A stretch of 64,000 nucleotides of DNA. It comes from Acidimicrobiia bacterium. Lineage in GTDB: Bacteria; Actinomycetota; Acidimicrobiia; Acidimicrobiales; Bin134. The stretch covers positions 62,001 through 126,000 of the forward strand of contig JAJDUJ010000007.1 of assembly GCA_022826705.1 (NCBI GenBank), read 5' to 3'. The stretch's first letter is position 1; each line of letters opens with the position of its first letter. Of the stretch, positions 43,592-52,894 are shown one piece after another. A program made the position numbers and the translations under genes. Under the pieces are notes generated by a model, which worked only from the letters and a program-made list of their open reading frames with translations, had not been told where the DNA came from and searched no databases.

Positions 43592-45073
43592 TTATCGATC
43601 GGATTGAAGTGGGAACGATCTCCGGCGCAGCTCCGCGTACCGGGCTCTGACCTCATCGCCTGCGATACCGGAAGGAGGTTCCACCTGCTCTCCCCTCCCC
43701 AGCGGCCATTCGGCGGCAACTTCAGCCGGGTGGCGGTTAGTGGCAACTGCCGCGGCCTGCACCGCCGCGCCCACCGCCACGGTTTCATCGTCGTCGGGCA
43801 CGGTGACCGACTCGCCGTGAAGGGTGGCGGCTCTCAGTCGGTAGGCCTTCGAGCGAGCCCCGCCTCCGATGAGGTGCAACGTGCCGCTTACGTCCACCCC
43901 GGCGGCCCGCAGAGCGTCGAGACCATCGAACAACCCGCAAAGCACCCCATCATGGGCGGCCAGAGCCAACTCCTCGCGGGTGGTGTCGTTTCGCAGTCCG
44001 GCAACTAGTCCGGTGGCGTCTGGCAAATCGGGGGTGCGCTCCCCATCGAAGTAGGGCACCAGGACCGGCGGGTTCGGGCCGCCGGGCGCGGCTAGAGCCA
44101 GCTCGGCCAGGCCGGGGGCGTCCACGCCGAGCCATTGGGCCACCGTGTCGGTGACCCGGGTGGCATTGAGAGTGCATACCAGGGGCAGGAAGCCGCCGGC
44201 AGCGTCGGCGAATCCGGCCACCGCTCCCGACGAGTCGCTGGTCGGTGTACGGGACATCGAGTAGGCCGTGCCAGAAGTGCCCAGGGAGATGACCATGTCG
44301 CTCGGTTTGAGCCCCAGGCCGAGGGCCGCGCCCATGTTGTCGCCGGTGCCGAGGCCGACCAACACCGACTCGGGCAGCCCTAATGCGGCGGCCGCGTCCG
44401 GGGCGACCTCACCAGCAGCAGCGTCGGGGGCCAGCACTCGGGGCAGGCGCGGCAGCCAGCTCTCCGGGTCACCCACCGCTAATCCCAAGAGATCATCAGC
44501 CAGTTCGTTTCTGGCGGGATCGAACCATCCGGTGCCCGAGGCGTCACCACGGTCAGTGACATGGGCGCCGGTCAGCCGCCAGGTGATCCAGTCGTGGGGC
44601 AGCATGATCTGAGCAATCCGGTCGCCCAACTCGGGCTCGTGCTCCAACACCCAGGCCAGCTTGGCGATGGTGAAAGATGCCAGCGGCACCGACCCGCAGC
44701 GCTCGGCCCACTGCTCTGCGCTGCGACGAGCCACCAGATCTCGGGCCTGCGGTGCGGAGGTCGTGTCGTTCCACAGCTTGGCCGGACGCAAGACCGTTCC
44801 GTCCTCGTCTACCAGCACCAGTCCGTGCTGCTGGCCAGCCACACTCACTGCCGCCACGTTGGACCTGTTGGCATCGGTGAATTGGGCAAAGCAGGCCGCG
44901 AGCGCCTCCCACCAGGTTCCCGGTTCCTGCTCGCTCACTGGTGGTTCCCAGCATGCGTGGGTGTGTGGTGCGCTGGTCCGGTCCACCAGCCGACCCGAGT
45001 CGATTTCTCGCAATTCGACCTTGGTGGACTGGGTGGAGGAGTCCACCCCGGCCACCAGCGCGCGGTTCGCCAT
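43592..45073 (-). CDS. xylB: Xylulokinase
   Basis: 493-residue FGGY-family kinase that phosphorylates D-xylulose. N-terminal phosphate motif GVDSSTQSTKVEL, then SVAGQQHGLVLVD, DWITWRLTG and the C-terminal LIGGGARSKAYRLRAA motif with the ATP-binding glycines. Length is typical. The start overlaps the xylA stop by one base (TGATG), making a xylAB operon for xylose use via the isomerase pathway. FGGY kinases for other sugars are close, but context with xylA supports this call. Confidence 0.92.
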   Translation of the reverse strand: MANRALVAGVDSSTQSTKVELREIDSGRLVDRTSAPHTHACWEPPVSEQEPGTWWEALAACFAQFTDANRSNVAAVSVAGQQHGLVLVDEDGTVLRPAKLWNDTTSAPQARDLVARRSAEQWAERCGSVPLASFTIAKLAWVLEHEPELGDRIAQIMLPHDWITWRLTGAHVTDRGDASGTGWFDPARNELADDLLGLAVGDPESWLPRLPRVLAPDAAAGEVAPDAAAALGLPESVLVGLGTGDNMGAALGLGLKPSDMVISLGTSGTAYSMSRTPTSDSSGAVAGFADAAGGFLPLVCTLNATRVTDTVAQWLGVDAPGLAELALAAPGGPNPPVLVPYFDGERTPDLPDATGLVAGLRNDTTREELALAAHDGVLCGLFDGLDALRAAGVDVSGTLHLIGGGARSKAYRLRAATLHGESVTVPDDDETVAVGAAVQAAAVATNRHPAEVAAEWPLGRGEQVEPPSGIAGDEVRARYAELRRRSFPLQSDR

Positions 45074-46410
45074 CAGTTCGGCGTGGACCAGATGATGCGG
45101 TTTACTTCATTCTCCAACCGCTCCTGACGCCCCGACACCGGCTGGGGGTCGAGCCCGTCGGCCACCGCTTGGTCGCCCAACGCGGCCAGGTCCACCTCGC
45201 CCTTCATGATTTCCGCGCCCAGACCCGAGTCCCACTTGCCGTAGCGGTCGGACCGGGCCTGCTCGATGGCGCCGTCGGCCAGCATGGCCTCGGCCACCAG
45301 CAGGGAGCGGGCCAGCGTGTCGATGCCGCCGATGTGACCCCAGAACAGGTCGTCTCGGGCCATGCTCTGGCGCCGGAGCTTGGTGTCGAAGTTGAACCCC
45401 CCGGTGGTGAACCCCCCGCCTCGCAAGATCTCGTAGAGAGCCAGGGACAGTTCGTCCACCGAGTTGGGGAACTGGTCGGTGTCCCACCCGTTCTGAGGAT
45501 CGCCCCGGTTGGCGTCCACGCTACCGAAAATGCCGTTGTCCACCGCATAGGCCACCTCATGGTGGAAGGAGTGGCCCGACAAGGTGGCGTGGTTCACCTC
45601 GATGTTCACCTTGAACTCATCGACGAGGCCGTAGCGATCTAAGAAACCGTGGACCGAGGCGCAGTCGTAGTCGTACTGGTGCTTGGTGGGCTCCTGGGGC
45701 TTGGGCTCGAGGAGCAATGTGCCGGTGAAGCCGATCTTGTGCTTGTGCTCGGCCACCAGCGTCAAGAAGCGGGCGAGTTGGTCGGCCTCTTGGCGCAGAC
45801 GGGTGTTGAGCAGTGTCTCGTAGCCCTCGCGCCCGCCCCACAGCACGTAGTTGGCCCCGTCGAGGCGGTGAGTGGCCTCGAGCATGTGGCGAACTTGGGC
45901 CGCAGCGTGAGTGAACACCTCAGGGTCAGGGTTGGTGGCCGCCCCCGCGGCGTAGCGGGGGTGGGAGAACAGGTTGGCCGTGCCCCAAAGCAGCCGCACG
46001 CCGGTGGCCTCCATCTTGTTGGCCGCCCGCTCCACCATGGCGTCGAGGTTGGCCCGACTCTCGGCTAAATCGGCACCCTCAGGGGCCATGTCCACGTCGT
46101 GAAAGCAATAGAACGGAGTGCTCAGCTTCTCGAAGAACTCGAAGGCGGCATCTTGCTTGGCCCGAGCAGCGGCCATCGGGTCTTGGTCGGGCTCCAGCCA
46201 GGGGCGGTCGAACGTGCCGTGCCCGAAGATGTCGCTTCCCGGCCAGTTGAAACTGTGCCAGTAGCACACCGCAATGCGCAGGTGGTCCTCCATGCGACGC
46301 CCCATCACCACCCGATCGGGGTCGTACACCCGGTAAGCCAACTGGCCGAGCCCCGCGCGATTTCCGGCATGCGCCACCGGCTCGGGAACAGTGTCGAAGA
46401 AATCAGTCAT
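45073..46410 (-). CDS. xylA: Xylose isomerase (class II)
   Basis: 445-residue enzyme converting D-xylose to D-xylulose. Catalytic histidine in [11 protein letters not shown], metal ligands in [27 protein letters not shown] and [19 protein letters not shown], and the Lys/Glu of the active site in between. The size marks the longer class II type. It heads the xylAB operon and is divergent from fhs across 136 bp, in which no clear promoter was found. Confidence 0.96.
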   Translation of the reverse strand: MTDFFDTVPEPVAHAGNRAGLGQLAYRVYDPDRVVMGRRMEDHLRIAVCYWHSFNWPGSDIFGHGTFDRPWLEPDQDPMAAARAKQDAAFEFFEKLSTPFYCFHDVDMAPEGADLAESRANLDAMVERAANKMEATGVRLLWGTANLFSHPRYAAGAATNPDPEVFTHAAAQVRHMLEATHRLDGANYVLWGGREGYETLLNTRLRQEADQLARFLTLVAEHKHKIGFTGTLLLEPKPQEPTKHQYDYDCASVHGFLDRYGLVDEFKVNIEVNHATLSGHSFHHEVAYAVDNGIFGSVDANRGDPQNGWDTDQFPNSVDELSLALYEILRGGGFTTGGFNFDTKLRRQSMARDDLFWGHIGGIDTLARSLLVAEAMLADGAIEQARSDRYGKWDSGLGAEIMKGEVDLAALGDQAVADGLDPQPVSGRQERLENEVNRIIWSTPN

Positions 46411-46546
46411 GGTGAGCCTCCGTCATGACGTGCTCTTGTGATGGGCCGATTCTAAGGACCACCCCCGACACTCGCCCGATCACACGTCGAATGTCCGTGT
46501 ACGCTTGCGGGGTTGACATCAAGCATCGAGCATGAGAGGCGGGTCC

Positions 46547-48244
46547 ATGTCTTTTCCTTCTGATCTCGAGATCGCCCGCGGGGCGAATCTCCGACCGCTT
46601 ACTGAAATCGCTGAAGAAGCTGGCATCCCGGTCGAGATGCTGGAGCCCTACGGGGCGGGGGCGGCCAAGATCAGCCTGGACGCCATCGAGGCGCTGGCCG
46701 ACCGGCCTCGGGCCCGCTATGTGGTGGTCACCGCCATCACTCCCACGCCCCTGGGCGAGGGCAAAACCACTACCACGGTGGGGCTGGGCCAGGGGTTCGG
46801 CCACATCAACAAGAAGGCCACCATCGCCATCCGCCAGCCCTCACTGGGGCCGACATTCGGCATCAAGGGCGGCGCGGCCGGAGGCGGCTACAGCCAGGTG
46901 GTGCCCATGGAGCTGTTCAACCTCCACCTCACCGGCGATATGCACGCGGTGACCGCAGCCCACAACATGTGCTCGGCCATGCTCGACGCCCACATCTACC
47001 ACGGCAACGAATCGGGCCTCGATCTGCACAACATCACCTGGCGCAGGGTGGTGGACATCAACGACCGGGCCTTGCGCAACGTGGTGATCGGCCTGGGCGG
47101 GCGGCTCGACGGGGTCCCCCGAGAATCAGGCTTCGACATCACCGCCGCGTCCGAGGTGATGGCCACCTTGGCGCTAGCCACGTCGCTGTCGGACTTGCGG
47201 GCCCGGCTGGGCCGGATCGTGGTGGGCTACACCAAAGCGGGCGACCCGGTGACCGCCGAGGACCTGAAGGCCGCCGGGGCCATGGCCGTACTGTTGAAGG
47301 ACGCCCTCAAGCCCAACCTGATGCAGACCCTGGAGGGCGGCCCCGCCCTGGTGCACACCGGGCCGTTCGGCAACATCGCAACCGGCAACTCCTCGATCGT
47401 GGCCGACCGCATCGCCATCCGCACCGGCGACTTCTTGGTGACGGAGGCCGGGTTCGGCGCCGACATGGGTGCCGAGCGGTTCTTCAACATCAAATGCCGC
47501 TACTCGGGTATCGACCCCGACGCTGCGGTGATGGTGGCCACCGTTCGTGGGCTCAAGGCCCACTCTGGCAACCACCGGATCGTGGCCGGGCGTCCTCTGC
47601 CCGAGGCGCTGCTGGCCGAAAACCCCGACGAGGTACACGCCGGAGGCGACAACCTCCGCAAGCAGCTCTCCAACATGAAGGCCCACGGCGTGACCCCGGT
47701 GGTGGCAATCAACGCCTTCCCCGGCGACCACGACGCCGATCTGGCCGCCATCGCCGAGATCGCCGATGAGTACGGCGCCCGCTGCGCGATCACCACCCAC
47801 TTCTCCGACGGCGGCGCGGGGGCAGCCGAGCTGGCCGAGGCGGTGGCCGAGGCCTGCGAGGAGCCCAGCTCGTTCAAGGTGCTGTACGAGGACGACTTGT
47901 CTCTCAAGGACAAGATCGCCGCAGTCGCCACCACAGTGTACGGCGCCGACGACGTGGAGTACTCGGCCACCGCCAACCGCCAGCTCGACACCTACGAGTC
48001 GGCCGGGTTCGGCCACCTCCCGGTGTGCATCGCCAAAACCCACCTGTCCATCTCGTCCGATCCCTCTCTCAAGGGCGCGCCCACCGGCTGGACCCTGCCG
48101 GTGCGGGAGGTGCGGGCCTCGGTGGGCGCCGGCTTCGTCTACCCCATCTGCGGCGACATGCGCACCATGCCCGGCCTCGGCCGCCAACCCGCCGCCATGG
48201 GCATCGACCTCGACGAGAACGGCGAGATCGTCGGCCTGAGCTAA
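46547..48244 (+). CDS. fhs: Formate-tetrahydrofolate ligase
   Basis: 565-residue enzyme that makes 10-formyl-THF from formate, THF and ATP, or runs in reverse. The ATP-binding motif TPTPLGEGKTTTT is at residues 66-76; family stretches RQPSLGPTFGIKGGAAGGGY and THFSDGGAGAAELA are also present. AGAGG lies seven bases before the ATG at 46547, which I prefer over an ATG 15 bases upstream. First gene of the C1 operon, 71 bp before the formate dehydrogenase. Confidence 0.97.
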   Translation: MSFPSDLEIARGANLRPLTEIAEEAGIPVEMLEPYGAGAAKISLDAIEALADRPRARYVVVTAITPTPLGEGKTTTTVGLGQGFGHINKKATIAIRQPSLGPTFGIKGGAAGGGYSQVVPMELFNLHLTGDMHAVTAAHNMCSAMLDAHIYHGNESGLDLHNITWRRVVDINDRALRNVVIGLGGRLDGVPRESGFDITAASEVMATLALATSLSDLRARLGRIVVGYTKAGDPVTAEDLKAAGAMAVLLKDALKPNLMQTLEGGPALVHTGPFGNIATGNSSIVADRIAIRTGDFLVTEAGFGADMGAERFFNIKCRYSGIDPDAAVMVATVRGLKAHSGNHRIVAGRPLPEALLAENPDEVHAGGDNLRKQLSNMKAHGVTPVVAINAFPGDHDADLAAIAEIADEYGARCAITTHFSDGGAGAAELAEAVAEACEEPSSFKVLYEDDLSLKDKIAAVATTVYGADDVEYSATANRQLDTYESAGFGHLPVCIAKTHLSISSDPSLKGAPTGWTLPVREVRASVGAGFVYPICGDMRTMPGLGRQPAAMGIDLDENGEIVGLS

Positions 48245-48315
48245 CGGCGGTCGAGGCCGTACCGGGCCGATAGGCTTGAGCAACCTCAGAGTGTCTCTGG
48301 GGGAAAGGGGTGCAA

Positions 48316-50244
48316 ATGGCGAGGCGGGAACGTTTGACCGTGCCGATGGTGCGGGACAACGGGAGCCTGCGAGAAGCGACGTGGGAAGAGGCTCTTTCGC
48401 GGGCTGCGACTGGATTCAACCAGGTGCTGTCTGAGCATGGGCCGCAGGCGTTCGGGATGTTCAGCTGCTCCAAGGCCACCAACGAGATGAACTACATCGC
48501 CCAGAAGTTCATCCGCACGGTGGTGGGATCCAACAACATCGACTCCTGCAACCGAACTTGACACGCTCCCTCGGTCGTCGGTCTGGCGACAGTATTCGGA
48601 GCGGGAGGGGGCACTTGCTCCTACCAGGAGGTTGAGGAAACCGACGTGATCTTCTTGTGGGGATCCAACGCCCGCGAGGCCCACCCCATCTTCTTCCACC
48701 ATGTTCTCAAGGGCATCGACAACGGTGCCCGCATGTACTGCGTCGACCCCCGCTACACCTCCTCGGCCCAATTCTCCGACGTGTGGGTGGGCATTGACGT
48801 GGGCACCGACATCGCCTTGGCCAACGGGATCGGCCGAGAGATCATCCACGCCGGTCTGGCCAACCAGGACTTCATCGCCCACTCCACCCAGGGATTCGAG
48901 GCATACGCCGCCTCGGTGGAGCCGTTCACGTCCGAGGCAGTGGCCGCCATCTGCGGCATACCCGCCGAGGTAGTGGTGGAGATGGCTCACGCCTACGCCA
49001 CCGCCGACAAGGCCCAGATCCTGTGGACCCTGGGCATCACCGAGCACCACAACGCGGTCGACAACGTGCTGTCTCTGTGCAATCTAGCCCTGCTCACCGG
49101 CCACGTGGGGCGGTGGGGATCGGGCTTGGTGCCGCTGCGGGGCCAGAACAACGTGCAAGGCGGGGGCGACATGGGGGCCATCCCCAACAAGTTCCCCGGT
49201 TTCGCTGGCGTGGACGACCCTGACCATCGGGCCCGCTTCGAAACTGCCTACGGTCGGGAGCTCAACCCGGTTCCCGGATTGCACCTGACTCTCATGTTCG
49301 AAGCCATGGAGCGGGGCGATCTTCGGGCGTTGTATGTGATCGGCGAGAATCCGGCTGATTCCGAGGCTGATGTGCTCCACGCCCGGGCCCAGCTCGAGAG
49401 CTTGGACATCTTGGTGGTGCAGGACATCTTGATGACCCGCACCGCGGAGATGGCCGACGTAGTGCTGCCCGCGTCGGTGGCCTGGGCCGAGAGCGACGGC
49501 ACGGTCACTTCCAGCGAGCGCCGAGTTCAGCGGGTGCGCCCTGCCGTCTCCCCTCCCGGCCAGGCCCGCCACGACATCGACATCTTGTGCGATATGGCCG
49601 AGGCCATGGGTGACGAACTCGGCCCCCGCGACCCTGAGGCTGCATGGGATGAGCTGCGCTCTCTGTCTGCGATGCACGGGGGCATGGCCTGGGAGCGACT
49701 GGAGGCCGCCGGCGGCCTGCAATGGCCGTGTCCCGACGAGGACCACCCTGGCAGTGCATTCCTCCATGGCTGGCTGTGGGCCGACGACCTCGAAGGCCGC
49801 GAACCAGCCCCGTTCTCGGCGCTAGAACACGAGGGGCCCACCGAGGAATTGAGCGAGGAGTTTCCCCTGCGGCTCACCACCGGCCGGGCACTGGACTCCT
49901 ACAACACCGGGGTGCAGAGCGGAAAATATGATTCACCGCTGCGGTTTGCTGGCCTGGATTTGAACGCTCACGATGCCGCCGATCTCGGTATCGCCGACGG
50001 CGACCAGGTGCGGGTCTGCTCCCCTCGGGGTTCTGTGGAGATGAACGCTCGGGTGGTGTCAAGCCTGCCCCGTGGTCTGGCCTTCACCACCCTGCACCAT
50101 CCCGAACTGATCGACGTGAACGTGCTCACCAACCCCGACTGGGATCCTAAGTCCGGCACTGCCGAGTTCAAGGCGGCTGCCGTCCGGGTAGAGCGGATCG
50201 CTACTCATCAGACCGCCGCGACCGCAGGCGCCTCCGTTGGCTGA
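48316..50244 (+). CDS. fdhA: Formate dehydrogenase catalytic subunit, selenocysteine-containing, lacking the N-terminal Fe4S4 part
   Basis: 642-residue molybdopterin enzyme read through an in-frame TGA at 48559-48561 (Sec82). Context NNIDSCNRT-U-HAPSVVGL is the classic Sec site of FdhF-type formate dehydrogenases. The C-terminal molybdopterin-guanine-dinucleotide domain (LRLTTGRALDSYNTG, LGIADGDQVRVCSPRG) is complete. The protein starts at RLTVPMVRDNGSLREATW, where normal enzymes have already passed the Fe4S4 domain; that domain lies on the gene at 51985. AGGGG precedes the ATG at 48316; a GTG at 48310 is the alternative. It oxidises formate with NAD through the following subunits. Confidence 0.92.
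48559..48603 (+). promoter_or_regulatory. UGA Sec codon and SECIS element of formate dehydrogenase
   Basis: After UGA (48559-48561) come 18 bases, then the loop GGUCU (48580-48584) on a stem GUCGUC/GGCGAC (48574-48579 with 48585-48590). A second six-pair stem CGCUCC/GGAGCG (48564-48569 with 48598-48603) closes it below. Spacing and loop match those I recall for the E. coli fdhF SECIS, which binds SelB. Confidence 0.85.
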
Positions 50245-51988
50245 TCTTCATTTCGGCGAAGACCAGCCCACCGAAGCCGAACGGGCGGCCATCGACGCCA
50301 TCGTCTCCCAAGCCGAAGCTGCCACCGTCGTCGAAACCGAGCGGGTGGTCCGCGGGGGCCGCAGCCGGCGCCGAGGACTGCGCCACCAGCTGTTGCCGGT
50401 GCTGCACTCGCTTCAGCACGAGATCGGCTGGATCAGCCCCGGCGGTTTGAACGGGGCGGCCGAGCGCCTGGGGGTTCCCCCCGCCGAGGCCTATGGCGTC
50501 GCCACGTTCTACGAGTTGCTCCGCACCACCGACCCGGGCCACCGCGACGACGTCGTCCATGTGTGCGTCGACCCAGCGTGCGCTATGGCCGGAAACGACG
50601 ACCTACAAGCATCGCTAGAAGCCGACGGGGCCAGGGTCCACGCCAGCCCCTGTCTCGGCCAGTGCGAACGGGCCCCGGCCCTATTTATCCAGGGTGTTGG
50701 GCGGCCCGATCAGGTGCCAGCCGACGATGACGAGAAGTTCCGTTTGCCTCAAGCGGGCGACCCCGGCCTTCGGGTGCTGCGCCGGGTGGGCGTGGTCGAT
50801 CCCACCTCCCTGGACTCCTACCGGGACCACGGCGGCTATGAGGCCCTGGCAGCCGCCATCGAGATGGGACCGGATGCCGTCATCACTGCCATTTCCGATT
50901 CAGGGCTGTCGGGTCGGGGCGGCGCGGCCTTTCCCACCGGGATCAAGTGGCGAGCAGTGGCCGACGAGCCCGGCCCGGACAAGCACGTGGTGGCCAACTG
51001 CGATGAGTCGGAGCCGGGCACCTTCAAAGACCGCATCGTGTGCGAGCACGATCCGTTCGCAGTCATCGAGTCGATGACCATCGCCGGTCTGGCCACCGGG
51101 GCGCCCCACGGCTGGATCTACATCCGGGGCGAATACCCCCGGGCTACCGCCCGACTGGAGGATGCCATCGCCCAGGCCCGGGCCGCTGGCCTATTGGGTG
51201 ACGACGTGGCCGGTAGCGGCCAGCGCTTCGACATCGAGGTTCGCCGGGGTGCGGGGGCCTACATATGCGGCGAGGAGACGGCGCTGTTCAACTCCATCGA
51301 GGGCTTCCGGGGCGAGCCTCGCAACAAACCCCCCTTCCCCACCACCCACGGCCTGTTCTCCCAGCCCACCGCAATCAACAACCCCGAGACTCTTATCAAC
51401 GTGCTCGATATCGTGATTGATGGCCCCGATGCCTACCGCTCGGTGGGCACCGAGCGCTCCCCCGGCACCCGGCTGTTCTGCTTGTCGGGCCGGGTAGGGG
51501 TTCCCGGGCTCTACGAGGTGCCGTTCGGCACCACGCTGGGCGAGTTGCTCGACGTGGCCGGAGAGCCGACCGGCGACTTGTCCGCGGTGCTGTTGGGTGG
51601 CGCAGCCGGGGTGTTTGTCGGTCCCGATGCCCTCGACATGCCCCTCACTCTCGAGGACACCCGTGAAGCGGGAGCAACCCTGGGGTCGGGCGTGGTGATG
51701 GTGTTCGACGACACCGTGGATATGGAGGCGATCGTGGTCCGAATCGCCGAGTTCTTTCGGGACGAGTCGTGCGGCCAGTGCGTGCCCTGTCGGGTGGGCA
51801 CCCAGCGCCAGCACGAAGTGCTGGTGGAGTTGCAAAGCTCCAGGCAGCCTCTGGCACCCCAACGAGCCGAGCTCATCGACGACATGGCGCTGGCCATGGT
51901 CGATGCCTCCATCTGCGGCCTGGGCCACACCGCCGCCTCCGCCGTCCGCTCCGCATTGGCGCTGGGCCTGATAGGAAATAGCCAGTGA
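50237..51988 (+). CDS. fdhB: NuoE-NuoF fusion: NADH-binding diaphorase subunit of formate dehydrogenase
   Basis: 583-residue fusion. The N-terminal thioredoxin-like part holds a 2Fe-2S site (CVDPAC then CLGQC), as in NuoE. The C-terminal NuoF part has the FMN/NADH motif GRGGAAFPTGIKW, GAYICGEETALFNSIEG and the 4Fe-4S ligands SCGQCVPCRVG plus a later ICGLG. It transfers electrons from the Fe-S chain to NAD+. Starts with TTG at 50237, overlapping the fdhA stop by eight bp; ends in a GTGA overlap with the next gene. Confidence 0.93.
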   Translation: MADLHFGEDQPTEAERAAIDAIVSQAEAATVVETERVVRGGRSRRRGLRHQLLPVLHSLQHEIGWISPGGLNGAAERLGVPPAEAYGVATFYELLRTTDPGHRDDVVHVCVDPACAMAGNDDLQASLEADGARVHASPCLGQCERAPALFIQGVGRPDQVPADDDEKFRLPQAGDPGLRVLRRVGVVDPTSLDSYRDHGGYEALAAAIEMGPDAVITAISDSGLSGRGGAAFPTGIKWRAVADEPGPDKHVVANCDESEPGTFKDRIVCEHDPFAVIESMTIAGLATGAPHGWIYIRGEYPRATARLEDAIAQARAAGLLGDDVAGSGQRFDIEVRRGAGAYICGEETALFNSIEGFRGEPRNKPPFPTTHGLFSQPTAINNPETLINVLDIVIDGPDAYRSVGTERSPGTRLFCLSGRVGVPGLYEVPFGTTLGELLDVAGEPTGDLSAVLLGGAAGVFVGPDALDMPLTLEDTREAGATLGSGVVMVFDDTVDMEAIVVRIAEFFRDESCGQCVPCRVGTQRQHEVLVELQSSRQPLAPQRAELIDDMALAMVDASICGLGHTAASAVRSALALGLIGNSQ

Positions 51989-52824
51989 GCAGCGTCATCA
52001 CCGAGACCGCGGTGACCATACAGGTCGACGGCCAAGAGGTGGCCGTGCCCGAAGGGGCGACCATCCTGGATGCCTGCGACGCGGCGGGCGTGGAGACCCC
52101 CACCATCTGCTACGGCCCTACCCTCACCCCGGTGAACGTGTGCCGGGTGTGCGTGGTGGAGCTCGACGGCAGCCGAGCCCTGGTCCCCTCCTGCTCCCGT
52201 CCCGCCGAGGAGGGCATGGTGGTCCACACCGACAGCGAGCGAGTGCGCCACAGCCGCAAGATGGTGCTGGAGTTCCTGGCCACCGGCGTCGACGTGTCCC
52301 AGGCCGATGAGCTGGGCCAGTGGGCCGAGCACTACGGCGCCGACCCCGACCGCTACGTCCCCGGCGGCGAGACCATGGACGAGCCGGTGCGGGTGCAGGA
52401 CAACCTCTACATCCGCGACTACGACAAGTGCGTGCTGTGCTACCGCTGCGTGGAGGCCTGCGGCGACGACGCCCAGCACACCTACGCCATCTCGGTAGCC
52501 GGCCGGGGCTTCGGCGCCCGCATCTCCACCGAGTTCGACGTGACCCTGCCCGACTCGGCCTGCGTCTACTGCGGCAACTGCGTGGCCGTGTGCCCCACCA
52601 ACGCCCTCCAGTTCAAGACCGAGTTCGACCTCCGCCAAGCCGACGACTGGCGCCCCGAAGACCAAACCGTCACCCAAACCGTGTGCTCCTACTGCGGCGT
52701 CGGCTGCAACCTCGAGCTCCACGTCCAAGACAACCAAATCGTCAAATGCACCTCCCCCGACGACCACGACGTAACAAAAGGCAACCTCTGCATAAAAGGC
52801 CGCTTCGGCTGGAACTACGTGTGA
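51985..52824 (+). CDS. Formate dehydrogenase Fe-S subunit: the detached N-terminal part of FdhA
   Basis: 279 residues, all of them the N-terminal Fe-S portion of a normal NAD-dependent FdhA: 2Fe-2S plant-type domain (Cys42, 53, 56, 70), two 4Fe-4S sets (Cys149/152/155/159 and 193/196/199/203), then the molybdopterin Fe4S4 motif CSYCGVGC with Cys234, 237, 241 and 269, ending KGRFGWNYV. The His/Cys4Fe-4S site usually found after the 2Fe-2S domain lacks its cysteines here (VDVSQADELGQW). It must assemble with the catalytic subunit encoded two genes upstream. Gln and Lys codons shift to CAA and AAA in the last 65 codons. Confidence 0.92.
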   Translation: MSSVITETAVTIQVDGQEVAVPEGATILDACDAAGVETPTICYGPTLTPVNVCRVCVVELDGSRALVPSCSRPAEEGMVVHTDSERVRHSRKMVLEFLATGVDVSQADELGQWAEHYGADPDRYVPGGETMDEPVRVQDNLYIRDYDKCVLCYRCVEACGDDAQHTYAISVAGRGFGARISTEFDVTLPDSACVYCGNCVAVCPTNALQFKTEFDLRQADDWRPEDQTVTQTVCSYCGVGCNLELHVQDNQIVKCTSPDDHDVTKGNLCIKGRFGWNYV

Positions 52825-52894
52825 GGTGGGTCCCGGCCCGATCCGAGCTGCGGCCCTCCGCAAATGAAAGAACAACGCAACTAAGTTGGGAGCG

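Noticed and set aside
46499..46546. Sigma-70 promoter before fhs (TTGACA at 46513)
   Set aside because: No acceptable -10 box at 16-18 bp and the distance to the ATG is too short.
48559..48561. Frameshift, pseudogene or recoded TGA=Trp in the formate dehydrogenase gene
   Set aside because: The frame continues without shift, family conservation is perfect on both sides, the position is the known Sec site, and TGA is the normal stop of many genes in the window (for example gltB, hppA partner genes, fdhB).
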